64,000 bases of DNA from positions 10,796,501 through 10,860,500 of the forward strand of contig CM061106.1 in the NCBI GenBank assembly GCA_030770545.1, given 5' to 3'. The position numbers and the translations under genes are program-made. The notes below the pieces were generated by a model. That model did no database searches, was not told where the DNA came from, and was given only the letters and a program-made list of their open reading frames with translations. Of the stretch, positions 52,971 to 63,699 are shown piece by piece. Source of the DNA: Macropodus opercularis (Eukaryota > Chordata > Actinopteri > Anabantiformes > Osphronemidae). How positions within the stretch are numbered: position 1 is the stretch's first letter; every line of letters starts with the position of its first letter.

Positions 52971-52984
52971 TCATGATTATGTCT

Positions 52985-54344
52985 GTGAAGGTTCTCATTC
53001 ATCCAGGTCAAGTTGTCTGAAGGTTGAGTCATGGCAACTGGATTCTTCTAGTTAGTAGAAACGTTTCACCACCTATCCAGGTGGCTTCTTCAGTCTGTGG
53101 GAAGTTGGTGAAGACCACTAATTTATCCTCCAGTTGGGTTTCACTTAACACCTGTGAAGAATGGGCTCGTTATGCGAACAGAGGGGGGTGTGAGGGTAGT
53201 GAGTAGGTGTGAAACCTCAACTACCGTGACTCCTCTTCCAACCATTACAGGTTCGTTAAGTGTCTCCTTTGTGGGGGACGTGTGAAGTGGTCTTGATCTT
53301 CCTGGGCATAGTTGAAAGGGCAGCATGGTAAATGGGAGACAAATTGTGTCTGAGGCCCCCACCTCTGTTGAGAGAGGGGCTGTTCACCTGGACATGTATG
53401 GCTTCTCTGACGCCTCGTTCAAACCACCTGTCTTCTCTGTCCAGAATGTGAACGTTGTTGTCTTCAAATGAGTGGCCTTTGTCTTTTAAGTGGAGATACA
53501 CGGCAGATACTGGTCCTGATGTGTTGTTCCTCCTATGCTGGTTCATCCTCTTGTGTAATGGCTGTTTTTTTTCACCAATGTATAGTTCAGAGACTCTTCA
53601 CTGCATTGAACTGCATATACTATGTTGCTCCTCTTGTGTTTTGGTGTCGGGTCCTTTGGATGTACAAGCTTCTGTCTGAGGGTGTTGGTGGGTTTGAAGT
53701 AGACGGGTATGTTGTAGTTTCTAAAAATCCTTTTAAGCTTTTCAGACACTCCGGCCATGTAAGGAATGACCAGATTCTTCCGTTGGCTCTGGGTGTCAGG
53801 CTGTTCCGTTGTCCTTGTTCTGGGACGTGACGCAGCTTTGTTGAAGGCCCATCTGGGGCCACAGGTCCTGAGAGCTGCCCTTAGATGCATGTTTTCCTTC
53901 TTCTTGGCTACAGTGGAAGTGGGAATGTTCTCCGCTCTGTGGTTCAGAGTCCTGATGACTCCTAGTTTGTGCTGCAGGGGGTGATGAGAGTCAGACAGAA
54001 GATATTGGTCTGTGTGGGTGGGTTTCCTGTAGATTTCTATTTCCAAGCCGCCGTCATTCCCTCTGATGACTGCGCAGTCCAGAAAGGCCAGTCTGTTGTT
54101 TTTGGTGTCTTCTCTGGTGAACCTGATGTTACTGTCCACTGCATTTATGTGGTCTGTGAAAGTCTGTACCTCCTGGATCTTGATCTTCACCCAGGTGTCA
54201 TCCACATATCTGAACCAATGGGTTGGGGCTGTTCCTGAGAAAGAGTTGAGAGCTTTCTTCTCCACTTCTTCCATATATAGGTTGGCCACAATAGGCGACA
54301 CAGGAGAGCCCATAGCGCAGCCATGCCTCTGTCTGTAGAAGTCC
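52985..54344 (-). mobile_element. Penelope-like element, minus copy (RT end plus GIY-YIG endonuclease)
   Basis: From right to left: RT motifs HGCAMGSPVSPIVANLYMEE and WFRYVDDTWVKIK (YVDD, about 54220), the thumb region NRLAFLDCAVIRGNDGGLEI, then the GIY-YIG endonuclease (VYAVQCSEE at about 53620, and in a second frame KGHSFEDNNVHILDREDRWF, ERGVREAIHV). A one-base deletion near 53585 shifts the frame between the two halves. Its 3' end contains the CACCACCTATCCAGGTGGCT hairpin and TTCTAGTTAGTAGAAACG region (53040-53090) typical of fish Penelope-like elements. The N-terminal half is missing. Confidence 0.8.
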
Positions 54345-54456
54345 CCTCTTCGCGTATGGTGTGGGTGTGAGTGTGTATAGTATCACGTATGGATGGGTAG
54401 GTTCTGGGGGGAATGTATGTGGCAGTATGTGTATGGGTGTATGTATGCATATTAAT
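54345..54456. repeat. GT-rich spacer between inverted Penelope copies
   Basis: Low-complexity GTGTGGGTGTGAGTGTGTAT-type sequence, imperfect. Forms the centre of the inverted repeat. Confidence 0.6.
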
Positions 54457-55404
54457 ACAGTGGACAGTAACATCAGGTTCACCAGGGAAGACACCAAAAA
54501 CAACAGACTGGCCTTTCTGGACTGCGCAGTCATCAGAGGGAATGACGGCGGCTTGGAAATAGAAATCTACAGGAAACCCACCCACACAGACCAATACCTT
54601 CTGTTTGACTCTCATCACCCCCTGCAGCACAAACTAGGAGTCATCAGGACTCTGAACCACAGAGCGGAGAACATTCCCACTTCCACTGTAGCCAAGAAGA
54701 AGGAAAACATGCATCTAAGGGCAGCTCTCAGGACCTGTGGCCCCAGATGGGCCTTCAACAAGGCTGCGTCGCGTCCCAGAACAAGGACAACGGAACAGCC
54801 TGACACCCAGAGCCAACGGAAGAATCTGGTCATTCCTTACACGGCCGGAGTGTCTGAAAAGCTTAAATGGATTTTTAGAAACTACAACATACCCGTCTAC
54901 TTCAAACCAACCAACACCCTCAGACAGAAGCTTGTGCATCCAAAGGACCCAACACCAAAACATAAGAGGAGCAACATAGTAAATGCAGTTCAATGCAGTG
55001 AAGAGTGCTCGGAACTATACATTGGTGAAACCAAACAGCCATTACACAAGAGGATGAACCAGCATAGGAGGAACAACACATCAGGACCAGTATCTGCCGT
55101 GTATCTCCACTTAAAAGACAAAGGCCACCGAAGACAACAACGAACACAACCAGCGAGTGAACACAGAAACCAACGAAGAACAACAACATTCACAGAGGTA
55201 AAGTACCCCAACATGAGGAAATGTGCCATCTCCTTGACTACATTATTTGGCTCCACTTATTTATGTGAGTCAGCCTTTGCTCACATAAAGGTCATTAAGT
55301 CTGAGTACCATTCCACCATGAATGAGGATCATTTGAAAGTGTGCTTGAGGCTGGCTGGCTATGCATCCCTGGCTGATTCCATTCAGTGCAAATCATCAGA
55401 GTAA
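54361..55404 (+). CDS. Chimeric open frame: Penelope RT/endonuclease fused to hAT dimerisation tail
   Basis: 347 residues from an alternative-start region to TAA at 55404. Residues 35-260 equal the minus copy (VDSNIRFTREDTKNNRLAFL ... VNAVQCSEECSELYIGETKQ, PLHKRMNQHRRNN), including the YIG and R-x-x-x-H residues of the GIY-YIG nuclease. At about residue 280 (55196) it continues without a break into hAT: VKYPNMRKCAISLTTLFGST, YLCESAFAHIKVIKSEYHST, LADSIQCKSSE. It lacks the RT catalytic YVDD, and its first 30 residues come from the GT-rich spacer. Whether it is transcribed is unknown. It could be a fortuitous fusion, but it carries no stop over more than 300 codons. Confidence 0.55.
   Translation: MGVSVYSITYGWVGSGGNVCGSMCMGVCMHINTVDSNIRFTREDTKNNRLAFLDCAVIRGNDGGLEIEIYRKPTHTDQYLLFDSHHPLQHKLGVIRTLNHRAENIPTSTVAKKKENMHLRAALRTCGPRWAFNKAASRPRTRTTEQPDTQSQRKNLVIPYTAGVSEKLKWIFRNYNIPVYFKPTNTLRQKLVHPKDPTPKHKRSNIVNAVQCSEECSELYIGETKQPLHKRMNQHRRNNTSGPVSAVYLHLKDKGHRRQQRTQPASEHRNQRRTTTFTEVKYPNMRKCAISLTTLFGSTYLCESAFAHIKVIKSEYHSTMNEDHLKVCLRLAGYASLADSIQCKSSE
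54457..55195 (+). mobile_element. Penelope-like element, plus copy (inverted partner)
   Basis: Inverse repeat of 53470-54153 with only scattered differences (I estimate about 97 percent identity by eye). Begins inside the RT thumb region and ends in the endonuclease after HLKDKGH. Not preceded by the YVDD part, so non-autonomous. Confidence 0.8.
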
Positions 55405-55606
55405 TGTATATTAAATGTATTTTGTTGTGCAATACTGGCTCATGCGGTTATGCAAGGTACATTAACATACATTGTACATATACAGAATTCTGAATATATT
55501 TTATAAATCAATATATGTTTTGCATTTTTGTAGTAAGTAGCTAATTTTGACTTTGACATTTTGTAAGTAGCTTGCATGCTGGAAAAGTGTGAGCACCTCT
55601 GATCTA
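55196..55606 (+). mobile_element. hAT transposon 3' end fragment
   Basis: The last 70 residues of a hAT transposase (ending SIQCKSSE at 55404) and the 3' untranslated part, closing at AGTGTGAGCACCTCTG (about 55590-55606), the degenerate partner of the CAGGGGTGCCC terminus. Same family as 45545-48670. Confidence 0.7.
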
Positions 55607-55614
55607 AGGTAATC

Positions 55615-56080
55615 CAACTCTGCCACGACTCACGGCTTGGGTGGGCCACCCTGGGTCCACTCGTACCCTGATGGTGCTGCTACAGCGTTTCTAATGGCTT
55701 AGTATTAGTTCTGATATTAAGGAGTATGTAGTGGCTTCTCCTACCTGTGCCAGGGCTAAGTCAGGTCATCAGGGTCCAGCCAGCCTTCTCCATCCATTAC
55801 CAATCTCTAAGAAACTGTGGTCTCATATCTATTGATTTTGTAACATGTCTCCCTAGTTCTCTGGTAAATTCTGTAGTTCTGACCATTGTGGATAGATTTT
55901 CAAAGATGGTCCCTAAGTTGCCTTTAGCCTCGACCACTGCTCACCTCCTTGTAGATCACATATTTAAATTGCATGGTATCCAGAAAGATACCCCCGGTCA
56001 TGGCCTGGTTTTGGTCAGAATTTTGTAGGTTACTGGGCATTTCTGCTGGTTTATTAACACTGCTACTGCCACTCTAACAT
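55615..56080 (+). pseudogene. Ty3/gypsy integrase fragment
   Basis: LLHPLPISKKLWSHISIDF with stops, then VVLTIVDRFSKMVPKLPLAS and LLVDHIFKLHGIQKD, equivalent to the integrase core of the chromovirus at 1-3411 but diverged. The segment before it (YVVASPTCARAKSGHQGPA) is the end of the HHCC finger. Ends soon after the first two catalytic regions. Confidence 0.7.
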
Positions 56081-56470
56081 CTTCTTTTAACGATTGTTAT
56101 TATTTATATAAAACACTGCAGTAAGAAAAAGCCTTGGTTCCACCTGATTTGTTCTTTTAGGTCTATTTATTTAAAGAGCCAGCATTTCTGACAAAGGAAG
56201 GTTTCTATACCTCAGCCAGGTATCACGTCAGGTCTGGTCTCATAGCTCAGGGACTTTCAGACTACAGTTTATGTAAAGGTATTTGATAGGATCAGATGAC
56301 TTAATGTGGAGAGATGCAGCCAGCTGCATTCCAAGATGAGTAAATAACTTGGGACCAGACGCTGCTCTGCTTTTGACAGATTTTTGGTTTTATGGTTAGA
56401 TGGACTACCTAAATTTTAAATCCTAGACACTTTTTAATCTCAAAAGAACTGATGACACTAACTCTATGTG
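56081..56470. other. Non-coding, nothing recognised
   Basis: No homologous frame, TIR or LTR border identified; may be degraded gypsy 3' sequence. Confidence 0.3.
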
Positions 56471-56479
56471 CTGGTTGCA

Positions 56480-56725
56480 AAGGGACCCATTAATCCATGG
56501 AGCCCAGATGCTTTTCTGCAGCAGTGTCACATCTGGGCTGATGTAGGTGCTATACCGGACCAAGACCCTCTGCCTGAAACAATTGGTGGACAACATAGGT
56601 CCAGCAGAGGGTCTTTCCTGCAGGAGAGAGAGGTAACTTTGTATGCCTGCCTTTGCATATTGTCATCTCACCACTGAGAATAAATTCATGTGTAATTGTT
56701 AATTAAATTGTTAATAAAGTAATTT
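56480..56725 (+). repeat. Retroviral LTR-end fragment, second copy
   Basis: AGGTAACTTTGTATGCCTGC, CTTTGCATATTG and TGAGAATAAATTCATGTGTA repeat the block at 44410-44490. A truncated LTR of the same endogenous retrovirus family. Confidence 0.5.
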
Positions 56726-56729
56726 TCTG

Positions 56730-57175
56730 GAAAAAAATAACTCTCTAACCACGCCCCATGCATTCAGCCACTTCCCTTTTTCCCCCCTCTTCTGTTCTCC
56801 TGATATCAGCTTAATCAGCTAACTAGATTCACCTGTGCCTTCCCTTCTGCCTACAGTATATCTACCCCATCTCATTCACTCTTCCTTTGCAAGGCTGTCT
56901 TTTCACCATGTTGCTCTCTACGCTGTGTTTGAAAATGCCTTATTTGTGTTTTTATGTTTTGAATGTTTCCACACCTTGTCTAATCTTTTCATGCCATGCT
57001 TAGGGTTGAACATATTCACAGCTTGCTCTGTCAAGCTGCAGGAACTAAGCAGTGAGAAACCACAGCTGATACTTAGCTCCCACCTACAACCTCAAAGTGT
57101 TGCAGCTTTGCTTTAGAAATCACGGATACGTGTAATCGATCTTTAACCTGTTTCTTAATTCTGACCAGACTATAA
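56730..57175. other. Non-coding, nothing recognised
   Basis: Pyrimidine-rich stretch at 56770-56900, otherwise unremarkable. Confidence 0.3.
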
Positions 57176-57214
57176 CAGCTGATGTCTGACAAACTGCAGT
57201 AACTCAATCTGAAT
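57176..57214 (-). pseudogene. LRR exon stump
   Basis: About 39 bp matching the first part of the LRR exon and its acceptor (AGCTGATGTCTGACAAACTG then CAGTAACTCAATCTGAATAA). The remaining about 140 bp of the exon is gone. The intron downstream (57215-57260) also matches 58430-58470. Confidence 0.65.
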
Positions 57215-58247
57215 AAAGAGTCAAAGATGAAACAGTAGAAAACAAAGTGTCAGCTAATGTGTAACATGTGAAGACATAAGAGCGGGAAGGTTATGTAAAT
57301 AGAGATAGAATATTATAATTATGACTGACCAAAAGCTAAAAGAGCAGGTGCGTCAAACTGCCCTGTTGCTGTTCCGTCTTAAGCCAGTTCCTTAAAATAG
57401 TTTGTGATAGGCTTTAGGCTGAGCTTGGCCGGTTTGACTTGGAGGCCTCCGTCAACTCTTTGCTGTGACAATCACACAGTATCTCACAAATTTACACTGT
57501 TATACAAACTTGGATTCAACCTGTTCCATTCAGTGAAACTGTGTGCCTCTCCTACTGCTGCAGCTCTGACGACAAGTCGTTGTAATAAGCCCACTAAACA
57601 AGCTTGTTTGCAGCAGAACTGTAACAGTAATCACTAAAATGCAACCACCACCTGAAAGCCAAGACTTTAATCTGCAAGTTGTGTGAATTTCATGTCGAAA
57701 GAATGAAGATATTCAGATATTAACCCACAGTGATAATAAAGACTGAGATAACAATACTGTGAATGCTATTAACATGTTGTGGACCAAACTGTCTCCATCT
57801 GATCCAAGTGACCCCTGACCTTCTTCATTCACCTGGAACAGTGATGCTTCCTGCTGCAGTTGATGCTGCCAGGATTCATTTCCTGTTCTCTGCTCCTCAC
57901 AGTCAGACTCAGCTGCTCCTCTCTACACTTATTAGCCTCTAATTAAGCATCATCCACTGTCTTTGCTGTTTGATGATCATTAATGAGCTTCAGTCAACCA
58001 TTTAGTTCTGTGTGTCCTGTTCTGAATCTGCTGATTTACTCCTGCTTCTATTTGGTTCAAGCAGATTCTCTTCCTTTAGTCTCAGTCAGTTCAGCGTCAC
58101 AGTCAAATGTCATCTGCACATTTAAATTGGATTTTTCTGTTTAAAACCAGAGTCAACACTTTCAGATTCTCATGATCAAACTGTTGCAATTTAGTGTCAG
58201 CATTCACACCACATTAATCTACACAGAACTAAAACATGGAGTCTGAC
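57215..58247. other. NLR intron region
   Basis: No transposon recognised. It includes the usual TCTACACAGAACTAAAACAT block just before (in plus coordinates) the LRR exon, shared with all five LRR exon copies. Confidence 0.45.
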
Positions 58248-58421
58248 CTCAGAGTCTCCAGTCGACAGTGAGGACTCTCCAGAAAACCACACAGATGCTT
58301 CACTGATGAATCCTGCAGGTTGTTGTAGCTCAGGTCCAGTTGTGTCAGATGTGATGGGTTGGACTTCAGAGCTGAGGCCAGAGAATCACAGCTGATCTCT
58401 GACAACCTGCAGTCACTCAAT
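58248..58421 (-). CDS. LRR exon of a fish NLR (174 bp)
   Basis: Encodes LSEISCDSLASALKSNPSHL, TQLDLSYNNLQDSSVKHL and CGFLESPHCRLETL with intact TTCAG acceptor and GTCAGA donor. LRRs form the ligand-sensing or autoinhibitory arc of NLRs. No defect within the exon. It may belong to the same minus-strand gene as the LRR exon at 63448 and possibly the CARD exon at 29107. Confidence 0.7.
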
Positions 58422-59990
58422 CTGAATAAAGAACCAAAGATGAAACAGTAGAAAACAAAGAGTCAGCTTGAAACCATTCAGTGTCTCATCGTGTAGATGA
58501 ATCATTAATAACCAGTTGGATTTGTCCTGTTCAGTGATGTTCATGGTTGAATTGAACTATGCACAGTCACAGCTGTTACTAGATGAGGATGTAGAGGAGA
58601 TTCATGAGGGAGGATGTCGTCCTCTCACATCCTCTCTACTCATGTGATGATGGACATGTTTCTATATTTTATATAAGGGTGAAATCTGGGTCACAATTCT
58701 AAACAACAACAATAGTCTGCATGTTTGAAAACAGACTGAAGCTGAAAAATTATGATTCAAACATTTGAAAAATCTATCTATTCCCTATGGGTTTTTAAAT
58801 TTCTGTTTGCTTGAACTGATAAATCCGATGTGAAACACTGAAAGTAGACAAGACGAAACAATGCAAACATACCTGAAACAGATTTAAAAAAATGTTTTAT
58901 CTCTGAAAAACATGACCTGACTCAAAGAAAGGCTGAACTAAATGTTAAAGTAGGTTTCAAAACAGATTTACAGACAGAGACAGATTTAAGTTATTGTTTA
59001 AAAGCTACTGGAGTCTAATTCTTTTTAGTGTTACATACTTGACTAATAAAGCTGATTCTCATTGTTTAAAGTTCGGCCCTCCAACCCCTGGTGGGCGCTG
59101 TGTTTCTGTTTGTATAAAATTGGCTCATAGTTTTATGTATTTCCAAGTACTTTGTAATATACCTGTCTGCCGTTTGTCTGGTGCCAGTAAATGATTATCT
59201 CCTGCTTTAGCAGAGGATTTCTGTTTTGTGCAGTTGTATTCTCTTGCGGTTATACTGAGTTTATTTTCACTGTGAATGCTGCGACGCATGTTATTTGAAT
59301 TTTTAATATTAGTGGGACAGCTCTCACACTATTGTTATCTTCGCTCTTTATTATTATTACTCTGCCTCTTGTTCAGTTACTAAAGGCTTCTTGACAGTTT
59401 GTTGTAGAAATGTCATTCAACTTTCTAAACATGTGTCATCTTTTTCAACTTTTATACTTACATTATTACTTTTATACTTAACATTATTTAACTTTTTAAA
59501 TCGTTTTTATAATAGTCATCTATGAGAATCATTGTTCAGCTTCCCTTAAACTTTCCTCTATTCAGCTTCTGGCATCGTCATAAGAAACATGATTAAAACT
59601 TCAAAAGTAGCTAGAATCTTTCAACTTTCTCTGTGTAAATCAGCTTCTTTGTATCTTTCATAATTTTTGTCCGGGGACATTTTTAGTTTTGTTTAGATTT
59701 TGGTGACTTTTGAGCTTTGAACTTTTCCATTAGTGTCTTTTGCGTGAGCTAGAGTGAGTGATGTCACAGCTAGAGTGGGAAGGGCTCAATTTTTAAATTT
59801 TCATGTACTTTGACACAAGAGAATTAGGGATGTGACAGGTGACAGTGACATTGTGGCTAGCAAGACTACAGTGACAGTGATGTAGAAGTTTTTCAAAAGG
59901 AACAATGGAAACTTCGAACTGGGCCCTGGACAAATTTCAGACCCAAATAAAGGCCATAGTATGAATGGAGGTCAAAAAACAGCACAGTGA
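58422..59990. other. NLR intron and unassigned sequence
   Basis: 58430-58640 matches NLR intron next to other LRR exons. 59070-59110 holds TTCGGCCCTCCAACCCCTGG, an isolated LTR-start motif of the 19625 family. The remainder is AT-rich without recognisable elements. Confidence 0.4.
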
Positions 59991-62970
59991 CCTATATTTC
60001 ATTTGGATTTGCTTCTTAAACCTGAACTGGAAGCTGGTTCCATAGGAGAGGAGCTTGGTAGCTAAAGACTCTGCCTCCCGTTCTACATTTAGAAACTCTA
60101 GGAACCACAAGTAGACCAGCGCTCTGAGAACGAAGCGTTCTGTTGGGAGCATAAGGAGCCATGAGGTCTTTAAGATAAGATGGAGCTTTATTATGAAGAG
60201 CTTTGTAGGTGAGGAGAAGAATTTTGAATCCTATCCTAGATTTGACAGGACAGAGAAGCTAATGTAGGAGAAATGTGATGTCTCTTCCTAAGTCCAGTCA
60301 GACTCTGGCTGCAGCATTTTGAATTAACTGGAGGCTTTTTAGAGAGTTATTGGGACAAACTATGAGCAGGGAGTTACAGTCGTCCAGCCTAGAGGTAACA
60401 AATGCATGGATTAACTTTTCAGCATCACTCTGTGAGAGGATGGTCCTAATTTGAGCAATATTCCTAAAGTGGAAGTAGGCAGTTCTAGAGATTTCTTTAA
60501 TATATGGTGTAAAGGAGAGATCTTGGTCAAAAATTCCGCCAAGGTTACTACAGTAGAACCGGAAGCTAACGTTATGTAACGTTATATAAAATTTATAGTG
60601 TTTCCTAATAATATTACAGAGAGGACACATGTAAAGATTGAAAAGTATTGGACCAAGCACAGAACCCTGTGGAAAAGCAAGGGTTATTAGCAAAGCTAAT
60701 TCTTGGGCGGATAGAAGATTGATCTTGTACAAATTGGAATCTGTTCAACAGATAAGACTTAAACCATCCCAGAGCTTTTCCTTTAATCCAACACTATGTT
60801 CCAGTCTCTGCAATAGAATCTTGTGATCTATCAAATGCTGCAGTAAGATCTAATAGGATAAGTACAGAAACTAGACCATTGTCTGAAGATGTGAGAAGAT
60901 CATTAGTGACTCTAATCAGAGCTGTTTCTGTGCTATGATGTATCTGAATCCTGACTGGAAATATTCATACAGGTTATTTCTACGCAGGTGGTCACATAGT
61001 TGTTTAGCTACAGTTTTTTCAACAATTTTAGAAATAAAGGGCAGATTCGATTTTGGCCTATAGTTTCTAGTTCTCTAGGGTCGAGGGTTGGTTTTGACCA
61101 CAGCAACCTTAAAGCCTGTGGTACGTAGCCTGTTAGCAGAGATTGGTTGATTTGATTTAATATGGACGTGCTGATTAATGGAACAACTTCTTTGAGTAAT
61201 CTAGTTGGGATTGGGTCTAAGAGACAAGTAGCTGATTTAGCAGAGTTAATTATTGAAGTTAACTCAGTCTGACCTTTCGCAGAGAAGCCAAAGGTCAGAC
61301 ATAGGTCTAACCCGCAAATCTAAGGCTGTTGGATCTGCAGATAGTCTTTCTAACAAATGTCATAAAACAATTAGAAGATTTTTTTCTCTAATGGTTATGA
61401 ATTTATTAGTAAAGAAATTCATAAAGTTGTTGTTGCTGAGATTTAAAAGGGACACTAGGCTCAACACAGCTATGACTCTTAGTCAGCCTGGCTACAGTGC
61501 TGAAAAGAAACCTGGGGTTGTTCTTATTTTCCTCAATTAATGATGAATAGTATGTGGTTCTAGCAGCACAAAGTGCTTTTTTATATAGTATTAAACTGTC
61601 TTTCCATGCTAGACAGGATTCACCTAATTTGTTGGAACGCCACTGTCTTTCTAGTTTTCGAGTCCTCTGCTTAAGGCTGCCCTGAGTTATACCAGGGAGC
61701 CAACCTCCTCTGATTCACTGGCTTCTTTTTCAGAGGAGCAACAGAGTCTAAAACTGTAGCATCATCAACAAGACAAACTACCTGCTCATGATTCAGATGA
61801 CTGCTCTCCTCTGTGTAGCTACAAGGGAATGAGACAAAAGATGATGGAATCATCTCCTTAAATCTGACAACAGCATCATCAGATAAACATCTGCTGTAAT
61901 AGAACTTATTTCCAACTGTTGTCAGGTCTGTTGTGGTAAATTCAAACGTTAAGAAATGGTCAGATAACAGAGGGTTTTGAGGGAGAACTTTTAAATGATC
62001 AATCTCAACCCCATAAGTCAGGACAAGATCCAGAGTATGATTAAGACAGTGAGTGGGTTCATTCACACGCTGACTAAAACCAATAGAATCCAGTAGTGAA
62101 TTAAATGCAATGTCGAGACAGTTACTGTCAACATCTACATGAATGTTAAAGTCGCCCACTACAATCACTTTATCTGTGCTGAGAACTAAGTTAGATAAAA
62201 ACTCTGAGAATTCAGTTAAGAACTCTGAATATGGACCAGGAGGACGGTAGACAACACAGAACACAACTGGTTTCTGGGTTTTACAGTCTGAGTGAGAAAG
62301 GCTCAGAGTGAGGCTCTCAAAAGAATTATAGTTATGTTTAGGGCTAGGAATAATTAATAAATCTGAGTTATATATTGCTGCTACTCCTCCACCTCTACCT
62401 GAACTTCTAGGAATATGATGGTTGATGTGACTGATTGGAGTTGACTCATTCAGACAAACGTATTCATCCTGCTGCAGCCAGGTTTCAGTGGGACTAAATA
62501 AATCTATGTGATGGTTATTGATCAAGTCATTTATTAAAAGGGATTTAGAAGAGAGAGAGTTGATATTTAATAGACCACATTTAATTATTTTATTGTTACT
62601 TTGTTCTGTCTTGATGTTTATTAGATTCCTGTGAATATCTCCTCTTTTATTTATTTGTGATTTAGGAATGCACTTAACTATGACGCTGGAGTCTCTAACT
62701 TCACGTTTCTGACTATGGAGCCAATGATCAGGGTGGGTTTCTCAGCGGGTGTTTCGCTGAGTGGGGAAAATCTGTTTGAAACGTGAAGCGGCTGGTGGTG
62801 AACCGTGGGCGACTGCCTAGAACTACGACTCCTACGAAACGTCACCCAGTCACATCCCGGCTGCTCCACACTAGCTACCGGGGCCTGACTAACTAACTGG
62901 TTTTCCACAGAGTGTAGTGCCAAGATGCCATATCAGACAGTCTCGCCTCCAGCGCTGCAACTACCTCTTT
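59990..62970 (-). mobile_element. L2-like LINE copy 2, 3'-truncated, antisense to copy 1
   Basis: From right to left: ORF1 remnant (62923-62678; EQPGCDWVTFRRSR), 5' part of ORF2 with APE endonuclease (62580-61671), RT in broken frame (about 61600-60600, including AAFDRSQDSIAETGT-equivalent DNA near 60830 and GSVLGPILFNLYMC at 60660), and the C-terminal part (SRLDDCNSLLIVCPNN at about 60370; LLSYGTSFQ at about 60040). It stops near 59990, so the 3' untranslated end seen in copy 1 is missing, the reverse of usual 5' truncation. Confidence 0.75.
61671..62525 (-). CDS. APE-type endonuclease domain of L2-like LINE copy 2
   Basis: A 284-residue open frame. Motifs in order: DLFSPTETWLQ (metal-binding Glu), GGGVAAIYNS, VVFCVVYRPPGPYSEFL, KVIVVGDFNIHVDVDSN (GDFN), NHTLDLVLTYGVEIDHL, NPLLSDHFLTFEF (SDH). 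This nuclease nicks target DNA to start reverse transcription. All key residues are present, so the domain looks functional, but it ends at APWYNSGQP where the frame is lost before RT. Confidence 0.8.
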   Translation of the reverse strand: MINNHHIDLFSPTETWLQQDEYVCLNESTPISHINHHIPRSSGRGGGVAAIYNSDLLIIPSPKHNYNSFESLTLSLSHSDCKTQKPVVFCVVYRPPGPYSEFLTEFSEFLSNLVLSTDKVIVVGDFNIHVDVDSNCLDIAFNSLLDSIGFSQRVNEPTHCLNHTLDLVLTYGVEIDHLKVLPQNPLLSDHFLTFEFTTTDLTTVGNKFYYSRCLSDDAVVRFKEMIPSSFVSFPCSYTEESSHLNHEQVVCLVDDATVLDSVAPLKKKPVNQRRLAPWYNSGQP

Positions 62971-63447
62971 GTTGTGTTATTCAAATATAGATATAGGCAT
63001 TAGATTTTTATTCCTGTCTGCATTTTATAATTATAACCAAACCAAGATTTGGCCACAGAGCAATTCTTACATATTAAATCAATTGCATATGAAACTATTG
63101 TAATTTATATGTTGGTCTTTTCAGTGTACATAAAAAACAGTAAAGAACATCATTAAACTAAATATTGAATAAAATGGTTAGTAATGAAGTTAATGAGTGA
63201 TAAGTAAGTGATATAAACATGTTTTTTGGGACTTTTTGTTTCTGACACTTTTGTAATTAAATCTCAAAATAACCTGGGAACATTAATGCTGTTCCTCAGA
63301 AACGATCATAACAGGACGGTTAACGTATTTGGTAGCTATTGGTTTCAAGTCTGGATCAGTAGAACATCGGCCTCATGTCTGCAGTTTAGCGTCAGCACAA
63401 CGTTCACATCACATTAATCTACACAGAACTAAAACATGGAGTCTGAC
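62971..63447. repeat. NLR intron block, partner of 4770-5220
   Basis: Near-identical to the sequence before the LRR exon at 5224, including the TGGTAGCTATTGGTTTCAAG stretch. Shows that exon and flanking intron were duplicated together. Confidence 0.65.
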
Positions 63448-63621
63448 CTCAGAGTCTCCAGTCGACAGTGAGGACTCTCCAGAAAACCACACAGATGCTT
63501 CACTGATGAATCCTGCAGGTCGTTGTCACTCAGGTCCAGTTGAGTCAGATGTGACGGGTTGGACTTCAGAGCTGAGGCCAGAGAATCACAGCTGATCTCT
63601 GACAAGCTGCAGTCACTCAAT
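63448..63621 (-). CDS. LRR exon of a fish NLR (174 bp)
   Basis: LSEISCDSLASALKSNPSHL, TQLDLSDNDLQDSSVKHL, CGFLESPHCRLETL, with intact splice sites. The first exon, in coding direction, of the NLR part in the right half of the window; its upstream exons lie beyond 64000. Confidence 0.7.
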
Positions 63622-63699
63622 CTGAATAAAGAATCGAAGATGAAACAGTAGAAAACAAAGAGTCAGCTTGAAACCATTTAGTGTTTCATTGTGTGTTTG

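Noticed and set aside
53969..54338. Plus-strand frames opposite the Penelope-like RT
   Set aside because: Antisense to the YVDD-bearing minus frame; no independent homology.
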